Part shown: in pieces, positions 36,117 to 44,574 of the stretch
Layout: each line of letters begins with the position of its first letter
Numbering within the stretch: position 1 is the first letter of the stretch
NCBI GenBank assembly: GCA_013820755.1
Contig: JACDHZ010000002.1
Location: forward strand, 1-50,929
Source: Chthoniobacterales bacterium
GTDB lineage: Bacteria > Verrucomicrobiota > Verrucomicrobiia > Chthoniobacterales > UBA10450
Length of the DNA: 50,929 nucleotides
Direction of reading: 5' to 3'
The notes under the pieces: generated by a model
Database searches by the model: none
What the model saw: the letters and a program-made list of their open reading frames with translations, nothing else
What the model was told of the DNA's origin: nothing
Position numbers and translations under genes: made by a program

Positions 36117-36479
36117 TTACCGCTGGGGATACAGAATGCCGTCAATGTCGGTGTGCTTGGTCTTGCCCTTCTTACTCGCAGTGGCGCGGCGAGCGATCTG
36201 CAGAAACGCGTCGTCGGCCAACTTGGAGCGGGGTTTCGATGACCAGGTCGAGGCTTTACCGAAGAGACTTTTTTTCGCGCGCGGATGGTCTGAAAAAGTC
36301 AATGGATCGAGAACCGGTCAAACGCAGCCTCTCCTGCGGGTTTATCAATTCGCTGGGCCCAGATCGCAGGAAGAAGCGTCAAGAAATGTCGAACGCTCAG
36401 GCGGAATGCCTCAACGTTCGAGAGACCCGCCACCGCGGAAAGTGAATCGAAGACCGGCAGGGCCAGACCTTCCGGCGCC
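36117..36479 (-). pseudogene. Unidentified decayed coding stretch between cas3 and cas4 relics
   Basis: Between the two cas relics the minus strand keeps coding-like sequence in at least two frames. One reads VFDSLSAVAGLSNVEAFRLS and on to PAIWAQRIDKPAGEAAFDRF, ending near 36301. Past an A7 run on the coding strand (about 36269-36275) the other reads KKSLFGKASTWSSKPRSKLA and ends HTDIDGILYPQR at 36117, 15 bases before the cas4 start. In an intact type I locus this place would hold the effector genes (cas5, cas8, cas7), but I cannot match these residues to any of them. It may be a C-terminal remnant of one, or unrelated DNA. Confidence 0.4.
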
Positions 36480-36681
36480 TCACGAATAGCCCTGATATTT
36501 GGCGGAGTATTACCGAGGTCATGGCAAACACCAAAGAGTCTGCCGCAAAGGGGGAAGCCCGATAGCGGTGGCAAATAAGCACGAGAGTTCCGCGGTCCTT
36601 CCCGAGGTGTTGTTCGAGCCTCTGAATCCCTCCATCGGGTTCGCGGACGTGAGCTATGTATTCAGGAATGCCATAGGACAT
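36480..36681 (-). pseudogene. cas3: Decayed N-terminus of Cas3 (HD nuclease domain)
   Basis: The reverse strand from the ATG at 36681 reads EYIAHVREPDGGIQRLEQHL, the typical opening of Cas3 with its first HD-domain histidine. Three frame changes then follow within 100 bases. After about 36591 the sense continues as ELSCLFATAIGLP; an extra C in a C5 run near 36551-36555 shifts it to LCGRLFGVCHDLG, the HD motif; a missing base at about 36510 leads to YSAKYQGYS and a stop at 36480. Pieced together this is the usual start of the Cas3 nuclease-helicase that destroys CRISPR targets. Nothing of the remaining 600 or more residues is visible. The gene is clearly dead. Confidence 0.8.
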
Positions 36682-36689
36682 ACGCGGTT

Positions 36690-37020
36690 CGGTTTTCGAA
36701 GACGAGGGAATACCCGGCCGACTTGGGACTCGATGTCTTTATTGAGCCGGTCATTCGCACACGAGCTCTTCGAGGTAGGTCCACAGCGCGCCATATAGTT
36801 CGCTGCCCCGCCGCATCACGCACCGCATGTTTCAAGTAGCCGTGCACTGGATCAAGCTTTTCGCACAGTTCGCAATGGCTGCCGGCAAGCGCAGCGCAGT
36901 TAGGGCTGAAAAGCCGCTCCCAATTCGAGCAATCACCCCGGGGCGGTGTGCGCGCGTAGAACCCCCACATTTCGCCGAAGCCTGCCAGCAGGGGTAGGAC
37001 TCCGCAGGGTTATGTTGAAA
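36690..37020 (-). pseudogene. Unidentified decayed gene upstream of the cas3 relic
   Basis: The minus strand holds coding-like sequence upstream of cas3. It reads GFGEMWGFYARTPPRG, then NWERLFSPNCAALAGSHCELC and DPVHGYLKHAVRDAAG in one frame. It then continues after a one-base shift as SELYGALWTYLEELVC, with a further piece NDRLNKDIESQVGRVFPRLR in a third frame. The CxxC in HCELCE may be a zinc site. I do not recognise the family. It could be another part of the lost defence locus or a separate relic. The remaining DNA to the topB stop (about 37021-37180) shows no gene and no CRISPR-like direct repeats that I can see. Confidence 0.35.
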
Positions 37021-37180
37021 CAACGTGGCGCGGTGTGCCGCGCATCTCGGCCATCTGCGACCGTGGAGTTCTCGGATGGCGTCCTGGCGCCTGATGCTTG
37101 TAAACCGCGGGCACAGTGCGGCACGTATCTGAGGTGTTCGTGGACGGGACGAGACGGGAAGCGAGCGTTGACGTCTCCTC

Positions 37181-39997
37181 CTACCGCGGAGGAAACTCGA
37201 ACTCCGCTTTCTTCTTGTCTTTTGCGAGAGTCAGATAGGCGCTGAAGCTGGAACCGCGTTTGGACACAAAACCTTCGATCAGTCCTGTCTTACCCAGCTC
37301 AACGAGACGTTCTGCTTCCTCCGCGGGTATTTCTTTGCCGCAAAGGTTCCGCTTCAATTCGAACACCACTCGCGGCGAGCCGTCCGCCTGAGGCTTCGCT
37401 ACTACGAACGCATCTTCAGTTTGATACAGGTCGCCATCGTGCACTTTACTCTCGCTCAGTTTCAAAGCTTTTGTGAGATCAAGAGGTGCTTTGGGCTTGC
37501 GTGGCGAACGACCAGTGCCGTTCCCATTTTTATCGGCAGCCGCGCGCGGCTTCCGTGGAGGAAACTCCCAATGGATCTTCGCACCCTGCCGTAACAGGAA
37601 AGCGTCGAACGGGCGGCCCTTCTTCGATGTGAAACCTGAAATTAGATCTGTCTTTCCGCGCTCGACCAACTGGATCGCATGCTCGCGGGTTACCGGTTTC
37701 TGGCACATCAAGCGGCCGACCTTGAACATCTCTTTCCAGCTGTCGCCTTCGCGCTGACGCAGAATGTAGCTCGTCGGAGCTTCGCACAGCTCGGCGCCAG
37801 TTTCCGGATCGGTCCAAAATTGCGTGAGCGTGTTCACGTCGACCTTGTTACCGAAATCCAATTCCGCTTTTTTCGACCCGGGATTTTTCTCGTCGTCGAC
37901 AATTTTGACCTTTGAAGGAAAACGGTTGCCTGTCTTGGCCGAGACAAACCCATCGAGCGGCCCGATTTCGCCTTCCGCCACGAGCTGTCGCACCTCTTCC
38001 TCTTCGATCTTCCGTCCGCTCATCACCTTGTAGATCATGAGCGCGCCGTCCTGCGACTTATAGCCGCGCAGTGTTTCGACCATCCGCTTTCCGTCAGTTG
38101 GCGAAATGATATCCGTTTCGCGCGCGTTACTGCCGTCCTCCTCGAAACTTTTCGTGCGAATAACGATGCCTTTTGTGACCTCAACGATCTCGGACATGAA
38201 CGCATCGCGCGGGAACTTGCCGTGCTCCATCTGGCGCAGCTTGTATTCCCACTCGCCAGTCATGTCGGGTTTCGTGAGCGCATCGGCGTGAACTGCGGAA
38301 AGGAACTGCAGTAATGATTCCGCTTTCGTGGTCGGCACGAGCTCGCGCTGGTTACGCTCGAGATATTTCTGATTTATAAGACCCTCGACGGTGTCCGCGC
38401 GGGTAGCAGGCGTTCCGAGGCCGCGCTCTTTCATCGCTTCGGCCATGCTCTCGTCGTCGACCAGTTTGCCAGCGCCTTCCATCGCGGAGAGCAATGTCGC
38501 CTCCGTGTAACGCGGAGGCGGCTTTGTACTTTCGCTGTGCATCTCGGCCGAGATGGTCTTCGCCTGCGCATTATCTTCAGGTAAGAGCGCGGGCAAAGCT
38601 TTCGAATCAGCCGAGCTGTCGTCAACCGTGGTGCGACCGTAGACGCTGAGCCAACCGGGCAGCGTCAGCACTTTGCCTTCCGTTTTAAACTCGTGCGCGC
38701 CTTCAACCGTGCTGATGCGTGTCGTGATGTCGAACTCTGCTGAAGGGAAGAATACCGCGACGAAGCGACGCGCGATCATGTCGTAAACCTTGCCTTCCAT
38801 CTCATCCAGATTCCTTGGCGGGGTCGTCGTCGGAATTATCGCGAAGTGATCGGAAATCTGCGCGTTGTTAAAGATGCGTTTGTTCGGCCGCAGCCATCCG
38901 CTTTCCACGACGGTGCGGCCATGTTTGCCGAGATCGCCCGGCAAGGCCGGCAGAGTTTCGCGACAGGTGCCAACGTAATCCTCCGGCAGCGCACGCGAAT
39001 CGGTCCGCGGATAAGTGATCACTTTGTGACGCTCATACAACGCCTGAGCGATCTGCAATGTGCGACGCGCGGACAGATTGAACCGGTTATTGGCCTCACG
39101 TTGAAGCGTCGTGAGATCGTAAAGGCGCGGTGAAGCCTGGCTGGACGACTTCTTCTCCTCTGTGACACGCGCGAGCGGCTGACCCTGGCAAGCGGCGAGC
39201 GCTGCCTCCGCAGTCACCTGTTTCCAAATGCGATCAATCCGGTCGTGCTCGTCGTCTGACGTTTTCTGAAAGTTCGGGCGCTGATAAACGCCTTCGTAAA
39301 TACCTTTTGCAACCTGGAACTTCGCCGTCACACGCCAGTATGGCCGCGGCTTGAAATTTCGAATCTCCAGCTCGCGACCAAATACGATCGCGAGCGTGGG
39401 AGTTTGCACACGCCCAACCGCGGCGACGTTCTTGCCGCGCGACCCGAACATTCGCTTTGTGATTGCACGTGTGCCGTTGATACCGATAAGCCAGTCGCTC
39501 TCGCTGCGAGAACGTGCCGCGTCGGCCAAACCGGCCATCTGCTTGCCGTCGCGTAGGGTCTTGAAGGCTTCGCGAATACCTTGAGCGGTCATCGTTTGCA
39601 TCCAGGCGCGTTTGACCGGCAGCTTGGATTTCGTCAGCCGGTAGATGTTATCAAATATCAGCTCGCCCTCGCGTCCCGCGTCACAGGCGTTCACTACGGC
39701 ATCAATGTCTTTCCGTGCGAGCAGCTTCTTGATTTGATCGTAGCGGCTCTTCGAATCGGCGATCGGCTTCAGTCCGAACTTCTCCGGAATAATGGGCAAC
39801 GTCTCGAGCCGCCAGAAGCCGTACTTTTTCTTGTCGATATCTTCCGGCATCTCGAGCTCGACGAGATGGCCAACGGCGGACGAGATCACGTATTGGTCGT
39901 TTTCGTAGTGATCGCCTTTCTTGGAAACATTCCCGAGAGCGCGCGCCAGATCGGCAGCGACGCTTGGCTTCTCAGCGATGATGAGGAATTTCGGCAT
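37181..39997 (-). CDS. topB: Type IA DNA topoisomerase (TopB-like) with C-terminal repeats
   Basis: This enzyme relaxes and decatenates DNA through a single-strand break held by tyrosine. The 938-residue protein opens IIAEKPSVAADLARALG, the Toprim start usual for topoisomerase III, with the metal triad in ACDAGREGELI. The active-site tyrosine lies in ITYPRTDSRALPEDY near residue 335. After the core, three copies of a C-terminal repeat follow (each with a GF.S.K..F pattern; two of them end in EFPPR), near residues 690-760, 800-850 and 885-938. Such repeats occur in TopB-like enzymes of several phyla and may bind DNA or partners. No zinc fingers are seen. It is the last gene of the prs-to-topB cluster and borders the decayed cas island. 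Confidence 0.9.
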   Translation of the reverse strand: MPKFLIIAEKPSVAADLARALGNVSKKGDHYENDQYVISSAVGHLVELEMPEDIDKKKYGFWRLETLPIIPEKFGLKPIADSKSRYDQIKKLLARKDIDAVVNACDAGREGELIFDNIYRLTKSKLPVKRAWMQTMTAQGIREAFKTLRDGKQMAGLADAARSRSESDWLIGINGTRAITKRMFGSRGKNVAAVGRVQTPTLAIVFGRELEIRNFKPRPYWRVTAKFQVAKGIYEGVYQRPNFQKTSDDEHDRIDRIWKQVTAEAALAACQGQPLARVTEEKKSSSQASPRLYDLTTLQREANNRFNLSARRTLQIAQALYERHKVITYPRTDSRALPEDYVGTCRETLPALPGDLGKHGRTVVESGWLRPNKRIFNNAQISDHFAIIPTTTPPRNLDEMEGKVYDMIARRFVAVFFPSAEFDITTRISTVEGAHEFKTEGKVLTLPGWLSVYGRTTVDDSSADSKALPALLPEDNAQAKTISAEMHSESTKPPPRYTEATLLSAMEGAGKLVDDESMAEAMKERGLGTPATRADTVEGLINQKYLERNQRELVPTTKAESLLQFLSAVHADALTKPDMTGEWEYKLRQMEHGKFPRDAFMSEIVEVTKGIVIRTKSFEEDGSNARETDIISPTDGKRMVETLRGYKSQDGALMIYKVMSGRKIEEEEVRQLVAEGEIGPLDGFVSAKTGNRFPSKVKIVDDEKNPGSKKAELDFGNKVDVNTLTQFWTDPETGAELCEAPTSYILRQREGDSWKEMFKVGRLMCQKPVTREHAIQLVERGKTDLISGFTSKKGRPFDAFLLRQGAKIHWEFPPRKPRAAADKNGNGTGRSPRKPKAPLDLTKALKLSESKVHDGDLYQTEDAFVVAKPQADGSPRVVFELKRNLCGKEIPAEEAERLVELGKTGLIEGFVSKRGSSFSAYLTLAKDKKKAEFEFPPR

Positions 39998-40053
39998 GCG
40001 GTAACAAACCTCCCGAGGTGAGGCCTTGGAATAGCAGCACAGATCGGGCGAAC

Positions 40054-41154
40054 TTACCCGAGTTTGACGAAATATTTCCCAGGTAACTGCTTCACGAGCC
40101 GTTTCAGCTCAAGGCGGAGGAGCGTAGAAGAGACGCTGCCGCTTGGCAAATCCGATTTGCTCGCGATGTCATCAATCGATGTTTCGCTTGCCTCGATTGC
40201 ATCGTAAACACGACGTTCATCCGCAGTTAACGTCGGGAGCGGCCGGACTGCCGCATCCAGGCTTGGCCTCGCCTCCGGAAGAAGAAGGTTGAGGTCGTCG
40301 AGAATGTCGTTCGCTTCCATCACAAGCTTCGCCCCCTGCTGAATCAGGCGATTTGACCCTTGCGCGCTCGGCGCGTTGATGTGTCCCGGAACCGCGTAGA
40401 CAGAACGGCCTTGCTCGAGTGCCTGCGATGCGGTGATGAGGGCGCCGCTGTTCAGCCCAGCTTCGACGACGAGGATGCCGTGGCTCCAGCCACTGATGAT
40501 GCGGTTGCGCATCGGAAATGTTTGACGATCCGGTTGAACCTCCATCGAGAACTCGGAAACGACCGCGCCATTCCCAGACCTGATTTTCTCGGCAAGCGCG
40601 GCGTTCTCCGGCGGATAAAGATGCAGTAATCCTGAGCCGATCACCGCGACCGTGCGGCCTTTAGCAGCCAACGCTCCCTGATGCGCGGCCGTGTCGATGC
40701 CGCGGGCCAATCCGCTGACAATGGTGAGCCCCGCATATGCCAGTTGATATGACAGCTTCTTCGCGCTCTCGGTGCCGTAGTGGGTAGTACGGCGGGAGCC
40801 GATAACCCCGATCGCGTGCTGATCGCGCTCGATTAGCTCACCCCACACGTAAAGTACGATGGGAGGTGCATGAATTTCGCGCAGTTGCTTCGGGTAAGTT
40901 GCGGATTCAGCTGTGATCACCTCGGCGCCGAACTCGCGGATGCGCTGCAGTTCGCCACCCAAATCGACAATGCTCTCCCAGTTCGTGATCTGCTCAGCTA
41001 CGTCAGGCCCGACCCCGTCGACGCGCCTGAGGGCATTCGCCGATGCAGACAAGATTCGTTCCGGAGTCTCGAACAACTGGAGCAGCTTGCGCAACCGGAC
41101 CGGACCAATGGTCGGCAGCATGTTCAGCGCGATGCACGCTTCAGTGGAATTCAT
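40054..41154 (-). CDS. dprA: DNA-processing protein DprA
   Basis: DprA binds incoming single-stranded DNA during natural transformation and loads RecA; it also occurs in bacteria not known to be competent. The 366-residue protein has an N-terminal SAM-like/helix-hairpin-helix region (VDGVGPDVAEQI), the Rossmann-like core (IGVIGSRRTTHYG, VSGLARGIDTAAHQGAL, AVIGSGLLHLYPPEN, MRNRIISGWSHGILVVEA) and a C-terminal winged-helix DML1-like domain (DIASKSDLPSGSVSSTLLRLELK). It precedes topB in the same direction, a common dprA-topA order in bacteria. Confidence 0.95.
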   Translation of the reverse strand: MNSTEACIALNMLPTIGPVRLRKLLQLFETPERILSASANALRRVDGVGPDVAEQITNWESIVDLGGELQRIREFGAEVITAESATYPKQLREIHAPPIVLYVWGELIERDQHAIGVIGSRRTTHYGTESAKKLSYQLAYAGLTIVSGLARGIDTAAHQGALAAKGRTVAVIGSGLLHLYPPENAALAEKIRSGNGAVVSEFSMEVQPDRQTFPMRNRIISGWSHGILVVEAGLNSGALITASQALEQGRSVYAVPGHINAPSAQGSNRLIQQGAKLVMEANDILDDLNLLLPEARPSLDAAVRPLPTLTADERRVYDAIEASETSIDDIASKSDLPSGSVSSTLLRLELKRLVKQLPGKYFVKLG

Positions 41155-41235
41155 TTCCGTGAATTCGAGGCACGCGCTGCTGCAAACGCGTGCTAGCTGG
41201 AGACTCAGCGTTTCCGGTTTCGCGACGGCGAACGA

Positions 41236-41703
41236 CTAAAATGGAATATCGTCGTCGTCCGGTTCCGACGGCCCGGATCTTGGAGGCGGCGCACCCGGGC
41301 GACTGCTGCTGCCGGATCGAGACGCGCTGCCGCTGGTCGCTCCCTCGTCGGTCTCACTGGTACCGCCAGGCCTGCTGCCTAACAACTGCATCGTCTCACC
41401 GACGACCCGTAATTTACTGCGCTTTTGACCGCTTTGTTTGTCATCCCAAGTGTCGAGTTGCAGCCGACCCTCGATGAACACCGGGCGCCCCTTCTTCAGG
41501 TATTCACCGGCTATCTCTGCGAGACGGGCCCACAAGACCACATCAACATACGTGACTTCTTCGCGCTTCTCGCCGTTATCAAGGCTGTATTGTCTGTTAA
41601 CTGCGAGCCCTAAATCGCAGACGGCGCTGCCTTTCGGGGTGTAACGCACCTCCGGATCCCGCGTGAGGTTGCCAAGGAGAATGACTTTGTTGAAGCTGGC
41701 CAT
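41236..41703 (-). CDS. ssb: Single-stranded DNA-binding protein
   Basis: SSB coats single-stranded DNA during replication and repair. The 155-residue protein has an OB fold starting NKVILLGNLTRDPEVRYTP, with aromatic positions in YVDVVLWARLAEIAGEYLKKG and the WDDKQSGQKRSKLRVV strand. A glycine/serine/proline-rich linker leads to the acidic tip PDDDDIPF, which recruits partner proteins. It follows rpsF with 18 bases between them, the standard arrangement. An 81-base gap separates it from dprA. Confidence 0.96.
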   Translation of the reverse strand: MASFNKVILLGNLTRDPEVRYTPKGSAVCDLGLAVNRQYSLDNGEKREEVTYVDVVLWARLAEIAGEYLKKGRPVFIEGRLQLDTWDDKQSGQKRSKLRVVGETMQLLGSRPGGTSETDEGATSGSASRSGSSSRPGAPPPRSGPSEPDDDDIPF

Positions 41704-41721
41704 CCGCCGGTTGTACCGGAA

Positions 41722-42051
41722 CTATTTTGCCTCGGCGACGTTTTTCGAGCGCGTCTCGCTTTTCGGGCGCAAACGCTGGTAATTCTGGCGGTAGACTTCC
41801 GAATCGAGCTTGAACTTGGACCGGAGTTTTGTGATCAGCTGCGAATCCGCGTGGAAAATAAAGTTAACGAAATGCCCCGCGTCCAGGTCGCCCGCTTGAT
41901 ACGAAAACTGGCGTTTGTCCATCTTCTGAACCTGCTCGATTTCTGCGCCTTCCTTCTGAAACTCGGACTCGAGGCGATCCACGATGTCCTTCACGGTGTC
42001 TTCTTTGCCCTGAGTGTTCAGGACGAGCAATGCTTCGTAACGATTCTTCAT
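41722..42051 (-). CDS. rpsF: 30S ribosomal protein bS6
   Basis: bS6 binds the central domain of 16S rRNA together with bS18. The 109-residue protein has the ferredoxin-like pattern: NRYEALLVLNTQGKED, VQKMDKRQFSYQAGDLDAGHF and the C-terminal LDSEVYRQNYQRLRP. The ATG overlaps the pth stop by 4 bases. In this cluster the usual rpsR partner gene is not next to it. Confidence 0.95.
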   Translation of the reverse strand: MKNRYEALLVLNTQGKEDTVKDIVDRLESEFQKEGAEIEQVQKMDKRQFSYQAGDLDAGHFVNFIFHADSQLITKLRSKFKLDSEVYRQNYQRLRPKSETRSKNVAEAK

Positions 42052-42635
42052 GATTCGGCAAATTTATTGAACGTGTTCATCGCGGAAAGGAGCCCTTTGT
42101 CAATCGCACATTTTACGGCTTCAGCTGCTCGAACCACAGCTTTCTCGACAGCCGGCTTCTCCTCGTCGAAGAATCGGCCGAGCACGTAATCCGTCGCGGC
42201 TCGATGCGGCGCGGCACCGATTCCGACTCGCAGACGCGGCACCTTATCAGTGCCAGCATGCGTTAATACCGACTCCAAGCCACGATGGCCGCCAGCACTG
42301 CCTTCCAGCCGAATCCGGAGGCGTCCGAGCTCTAGCGACATGTCGTCCAACACGACGAGCGTATCGACTGGACTGACTTTGTAGAACTGCGAGACCGCGG
42401 CGAACGGCTCACCGCTTCGATTCATGTACGTCATCGGCTTCAGGAGAACTGCACATTCCCCTTTTGCCCAGTAAGCGCCCCATTTTTGTGCGCGCTCCCA
42501 GGTCAGCTCCCATTCGGCCGCGAGCTGATCGACCACGGCGAACCCGACGTTGTGGCGTGTACGGTCGTATTCAGTTCCCGGGTTTCCAAGCCCGACCACC
42601 AACCGAACGTCCGCGGCGCCGGACTCCAAAGTCAA
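42048..42635 (-). CDS. pth: Peptidyl-tRNA hydrolase
   Basis: Pth releases tRNA from peptidyl-tRNAs that drop off ribosomes. The 195-residue protein has the opening VVGLGNPGTEYDRTRHNVGF with the catalytic histidine, the KPMTYMNRSGEPFAAV segment and DDMSLELGRLRIRLEGSAGGHRGLES with the conserved aspartate. It lies between rplY and rpsF, a standard neighbourhood. Starts at the ATG at 42635; the first eight residues are variable. Confidence 0.96.
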   Translation of the reverse strand: MTLESGAADVRLVVGLGNPGTEYDRTRHNVGFAVVDQLAAEWELTWERAQKWGAYWAKGECAVLLKPMTYMNRSGEPFAAVSQFYKVSPVDTLVVLDDMSLELGRLRIRLEGSAGGHRGLESVLTHAGTDKVPRLRVGIGAAPHRAATDYVLGRFFDEEKPAVEKAVVRAAEAVKCAIDKGLLSAMNTFNKFAES

Positions 42636-42660
42636 TCAGCCTGTGAGGCAGCCAGCGCGT

Positions 42661-43332
42661 TTACTTCTTCGGAGCAGGAGCGGCTGCCGCGGCGGCAGAA
42701 TCGTCCTTCTTCTCGCGAATGACTTCCGGTGCAGCCGCAGGCTCTGCAACAGCGGCAGGCGCTTCTTCCACCGTGGGCGCCATCACCGAAAGAGCCGTCA
42801 GGTCCGGCGAAACCCTCGTCGTGACACCTACAGGAAGCTGAATCTCGCGAACGTGAATCGCGTCACCGATGTTCAGGGCTGAGACATCAACTGTGATGAG
42901 GTCAGGCAGGTCGCGCGGCAGACATTCGATCGAAAGTGAACGGAGGCTCTGCTCGAGTAGCCCCCCGAAATTCCTGACACCGTTCGGGGTGCCCGTTGGC
43001 TCGAGCGGGACGTCCGCCTCGATCATTTCGTCCATTGAGACCGCGTGAAAATCAACGTGCAGCACGTCCCCACCAATCGCGGCATGTTGCACTTCCTGAA
43101 CCAAGGCAAGCCGGTTGGCGGCGCCTGCCACTTCCAGTTCAACGAGGATGTTCTCACCGGCGGCGTGACTCAGTAGCGCGCTGATGTCACGCTTTGAAAT
43201 TTGCAGCGTCTCCGGCTTAACCTTTGCGCCATAGATGACTGCCGGCACTGCGCCGCCGGCTTTGAGTTTTCGGACGGCCGAGCGGCCGAGCGCGGTGCGA
43301 CGTTCTGCTGTAAGCGTGACTTGTGTGGCCAT
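42661..43332 (-). CDS. rplY: 50S ribosomal protein bL25, long (CTC) form
   Basis: bL25 binds 5S rRNA. The 223-residue CTC form has the N-terminal 5S-binding domain (RRTALGRSAVRKLKAGGAVPAV, VDFHAVSMDEMIEADVPL) and a C-terminal beta domain (LPDLITVDVSALNIGDAIHV). It finishes in an alanine-rich, low-complexity tail ending APAPKK. It sits between prs and pth, the typical order. Confidence 0.95.
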   Translation of the reverse strand: MATQVTLTAERRTALGRSAVRKLKAGGAVPAVIYGAKVKPETLQISKRDISALLSHAAGENILVELEVAGAANRLALVQEVQHAAIGGDVLHVDFHAVSMDEMIEADVPLEPTGTPNGVRNFGGLLEQSLRSLSIECLPRDLPDLITVDVSALNIGDAIHVREIQLPVGVTTRVSPDLTALSVMAPTVEEAPAAVAEPAAAPEVIREKKDDSAAAAAAPAPKK

Positions 43333-43340
43333 GGTGAGTG

Positions 43341-44306
43341 CTAGTTGCTGGTATTGCTGTCGATCTTGAACAGAGACGACACAGATTCGTCGTTATGAAT
43401 CCGCTTGATGCCTTCGCCGAGAAGCTCGGAGACGCAAAGCACGGTGGTTTTAAACCCTTCCACCGCACGCACGGGTGTGCTGTTGGTGGTTATTAATTCC
43501 TCGATCTCGGACTTTTGCAACCGCGGAATGGCGAGGTCCACCAGCACCGCGTGTGCAACACCGGCGTAGATGTCGAGTGCACCGCGTTGTTTCAGGATGC
43601 GAGCAGCGGAGGTGAGTGTCCCCGCCGTTTCGGTGAGGTCGTCAACAAGCAGCACGTCGCAGCCCTCCACGTCGCCGATGACGTAAAGTGCTTCGGTGTC
43701 AGTCGCGGTTTTACGCTGCTTCGCCACAATGGCGAGATTCGCGCCCAAGGCCTGTGAATAGGCGGAGGCCATCTTCAAGCCACCGAGATCCGGCGAAACG
43801 ACCACGCTCTTCCGTGTGAGGCGCGTGCGCAGGTACTTGATAAGGACAGGCATGGAGTAGAGGTGATCGACCGGAATATCGAAGAACCCCTGGACCTGCT
43901 GTGCGTGCAGATCCATTGTGAGGACGCGGCTAACGCCTGCCGCATGGAGGAGGTTGGCGACAAGCTTCGCCGTGATTGGCACGCGCGGCTGATCTTTGCG
44001 ATCCTGGCGGGCATAACCGAAGAATGGAATCACAGCAGTAATCCTGTCGGCGCTCGCCCGGCGCGCCGCGTCGACCATGATCAGCAGCTCCATGAGATGT
44101 TGGTTGGTCGGAGGGGATGTGGGCTGGATGATGAACACGTCGCGTCCGCGAATGTTCTCCTCGATCCGCACGTACGTTTCGCCGTCAGGGAAGGAGCTGA
44201 TTGTCGCCTGCCCCAGAGGCGCTCCGATCGAATCGCAGATTCGCTGCGCGAGTTCGCGGTTCGCGGAACCGCTGAAGACCTTCATCTCTGGTTGAAGCGC
44301 GAACAT
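43341..44306 (-). CDS. prs: Ribose-phosphate pyrophosphokinase
   Basis: Prs makes PRPP, the donor for nucleotide, histidine and NAD synthesis; PyrE in this window uses it. The 321-residue class I enzyme has FSGSANRELAQRI, the FPDGETYVRIEENIRGRD segment, the ATP-binding and flexible loop FFGYARQDRKDQPRVPITAK, the metal-binding MDLHAQQVQGFFDIPVDHL and the PRPP motif VLLVDDLTETAGT. It is the first gene of the prs-rplY-pth-rpsF-ssb-dprA-topB run; the 268 bases upstream probably carry its promoter. Confidence 0.97.
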   Translation of the reverse strand: MFALQPEMKVFSGSANRELAQRICDSIGAPLGQATISSFPDGETYVRIEENIRGRDVFIIQPTSPPTNQHLMELLIMVDAARRASADRITAVIPFFGYARQDRKDQPRVPITAKLVANLLHAAGVSRVLTMDLHAQQVQGFFDIPVDHLYSMPVLIKYLRTRLTRKSVVVSPDLGGLKMASAYSQALGANLAIVAKQRKTATDTEALYVIGDVEGCDVLLVDDLTETAGTLTSAARILKQRGALDIYAGVAHAVLVDLAIPRLQKSEIEELITTNSTPVRAVEGFKTTVLCVSELLGEGIKRIHNDESVSSLFKIDSNTSN

Positions 44307-44376
44307 AGGGCCGGAGGGGCGCTAACTTAGGCGCGCGCGCGCTTGGTTAGCAATCGGAGATTCTGCGCGATAACAT

Positions 44377-44399
44377 CGACGCTGCGCGTCGCGTTTTTA
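44377..44399 (+). terminator. Intrinsic-terminator-like hairpin upstream of prs
   Basis: CGACGC (44377-44382) and GCGTCG (44386-44391) form a tight 6-base stem with a 3-base loop, followed on the plus strand by a T5 run (44394-44398). This is a textbook intrinsic terminator shape for plus-strand transcription, but no plus-strand gene precedes it. Read on the minus strand it would be a hairpin in the prs leader. A (GC)6 tract at 44331-44342 lies closer to prs. Confidence 0.45.
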
Positions 44400-44574
44400 T
44401 ACCTAGTAGGCTCGGGTAAGCCGCAGAAGAGGTCCGGAGAAATTTTCCTCCACTCGTTGCACACTAAAGCCGGCATGGCCGGCAAATTCAGAGCGGGCTA
44501 GCAGCGGCTACCCGTGTGATGTGATTTCACGGACGGCACCTGCGGGATTGCCAGCGTGTGGCTTCGTGAGGTAA

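Noticed and set aside
35919-36242. Plus-strand open frame across the cas4 relic
   Set aside because: The minus strand carries a clear Cas4 N-terminus over the same bases; the plus-strand frame has no family features.
36900-37200. Possible CRISPR array next to the cas relics
   Set aside because: I looked for 25-40-base direct repeats at regular spacing in the island and its edges and found none.
44331-44342. (GC)6 dinucleotide tract upstream of prs
   Set aside because: Short simple repeat expected by chance in GC-rich DNA; no evidence of function.
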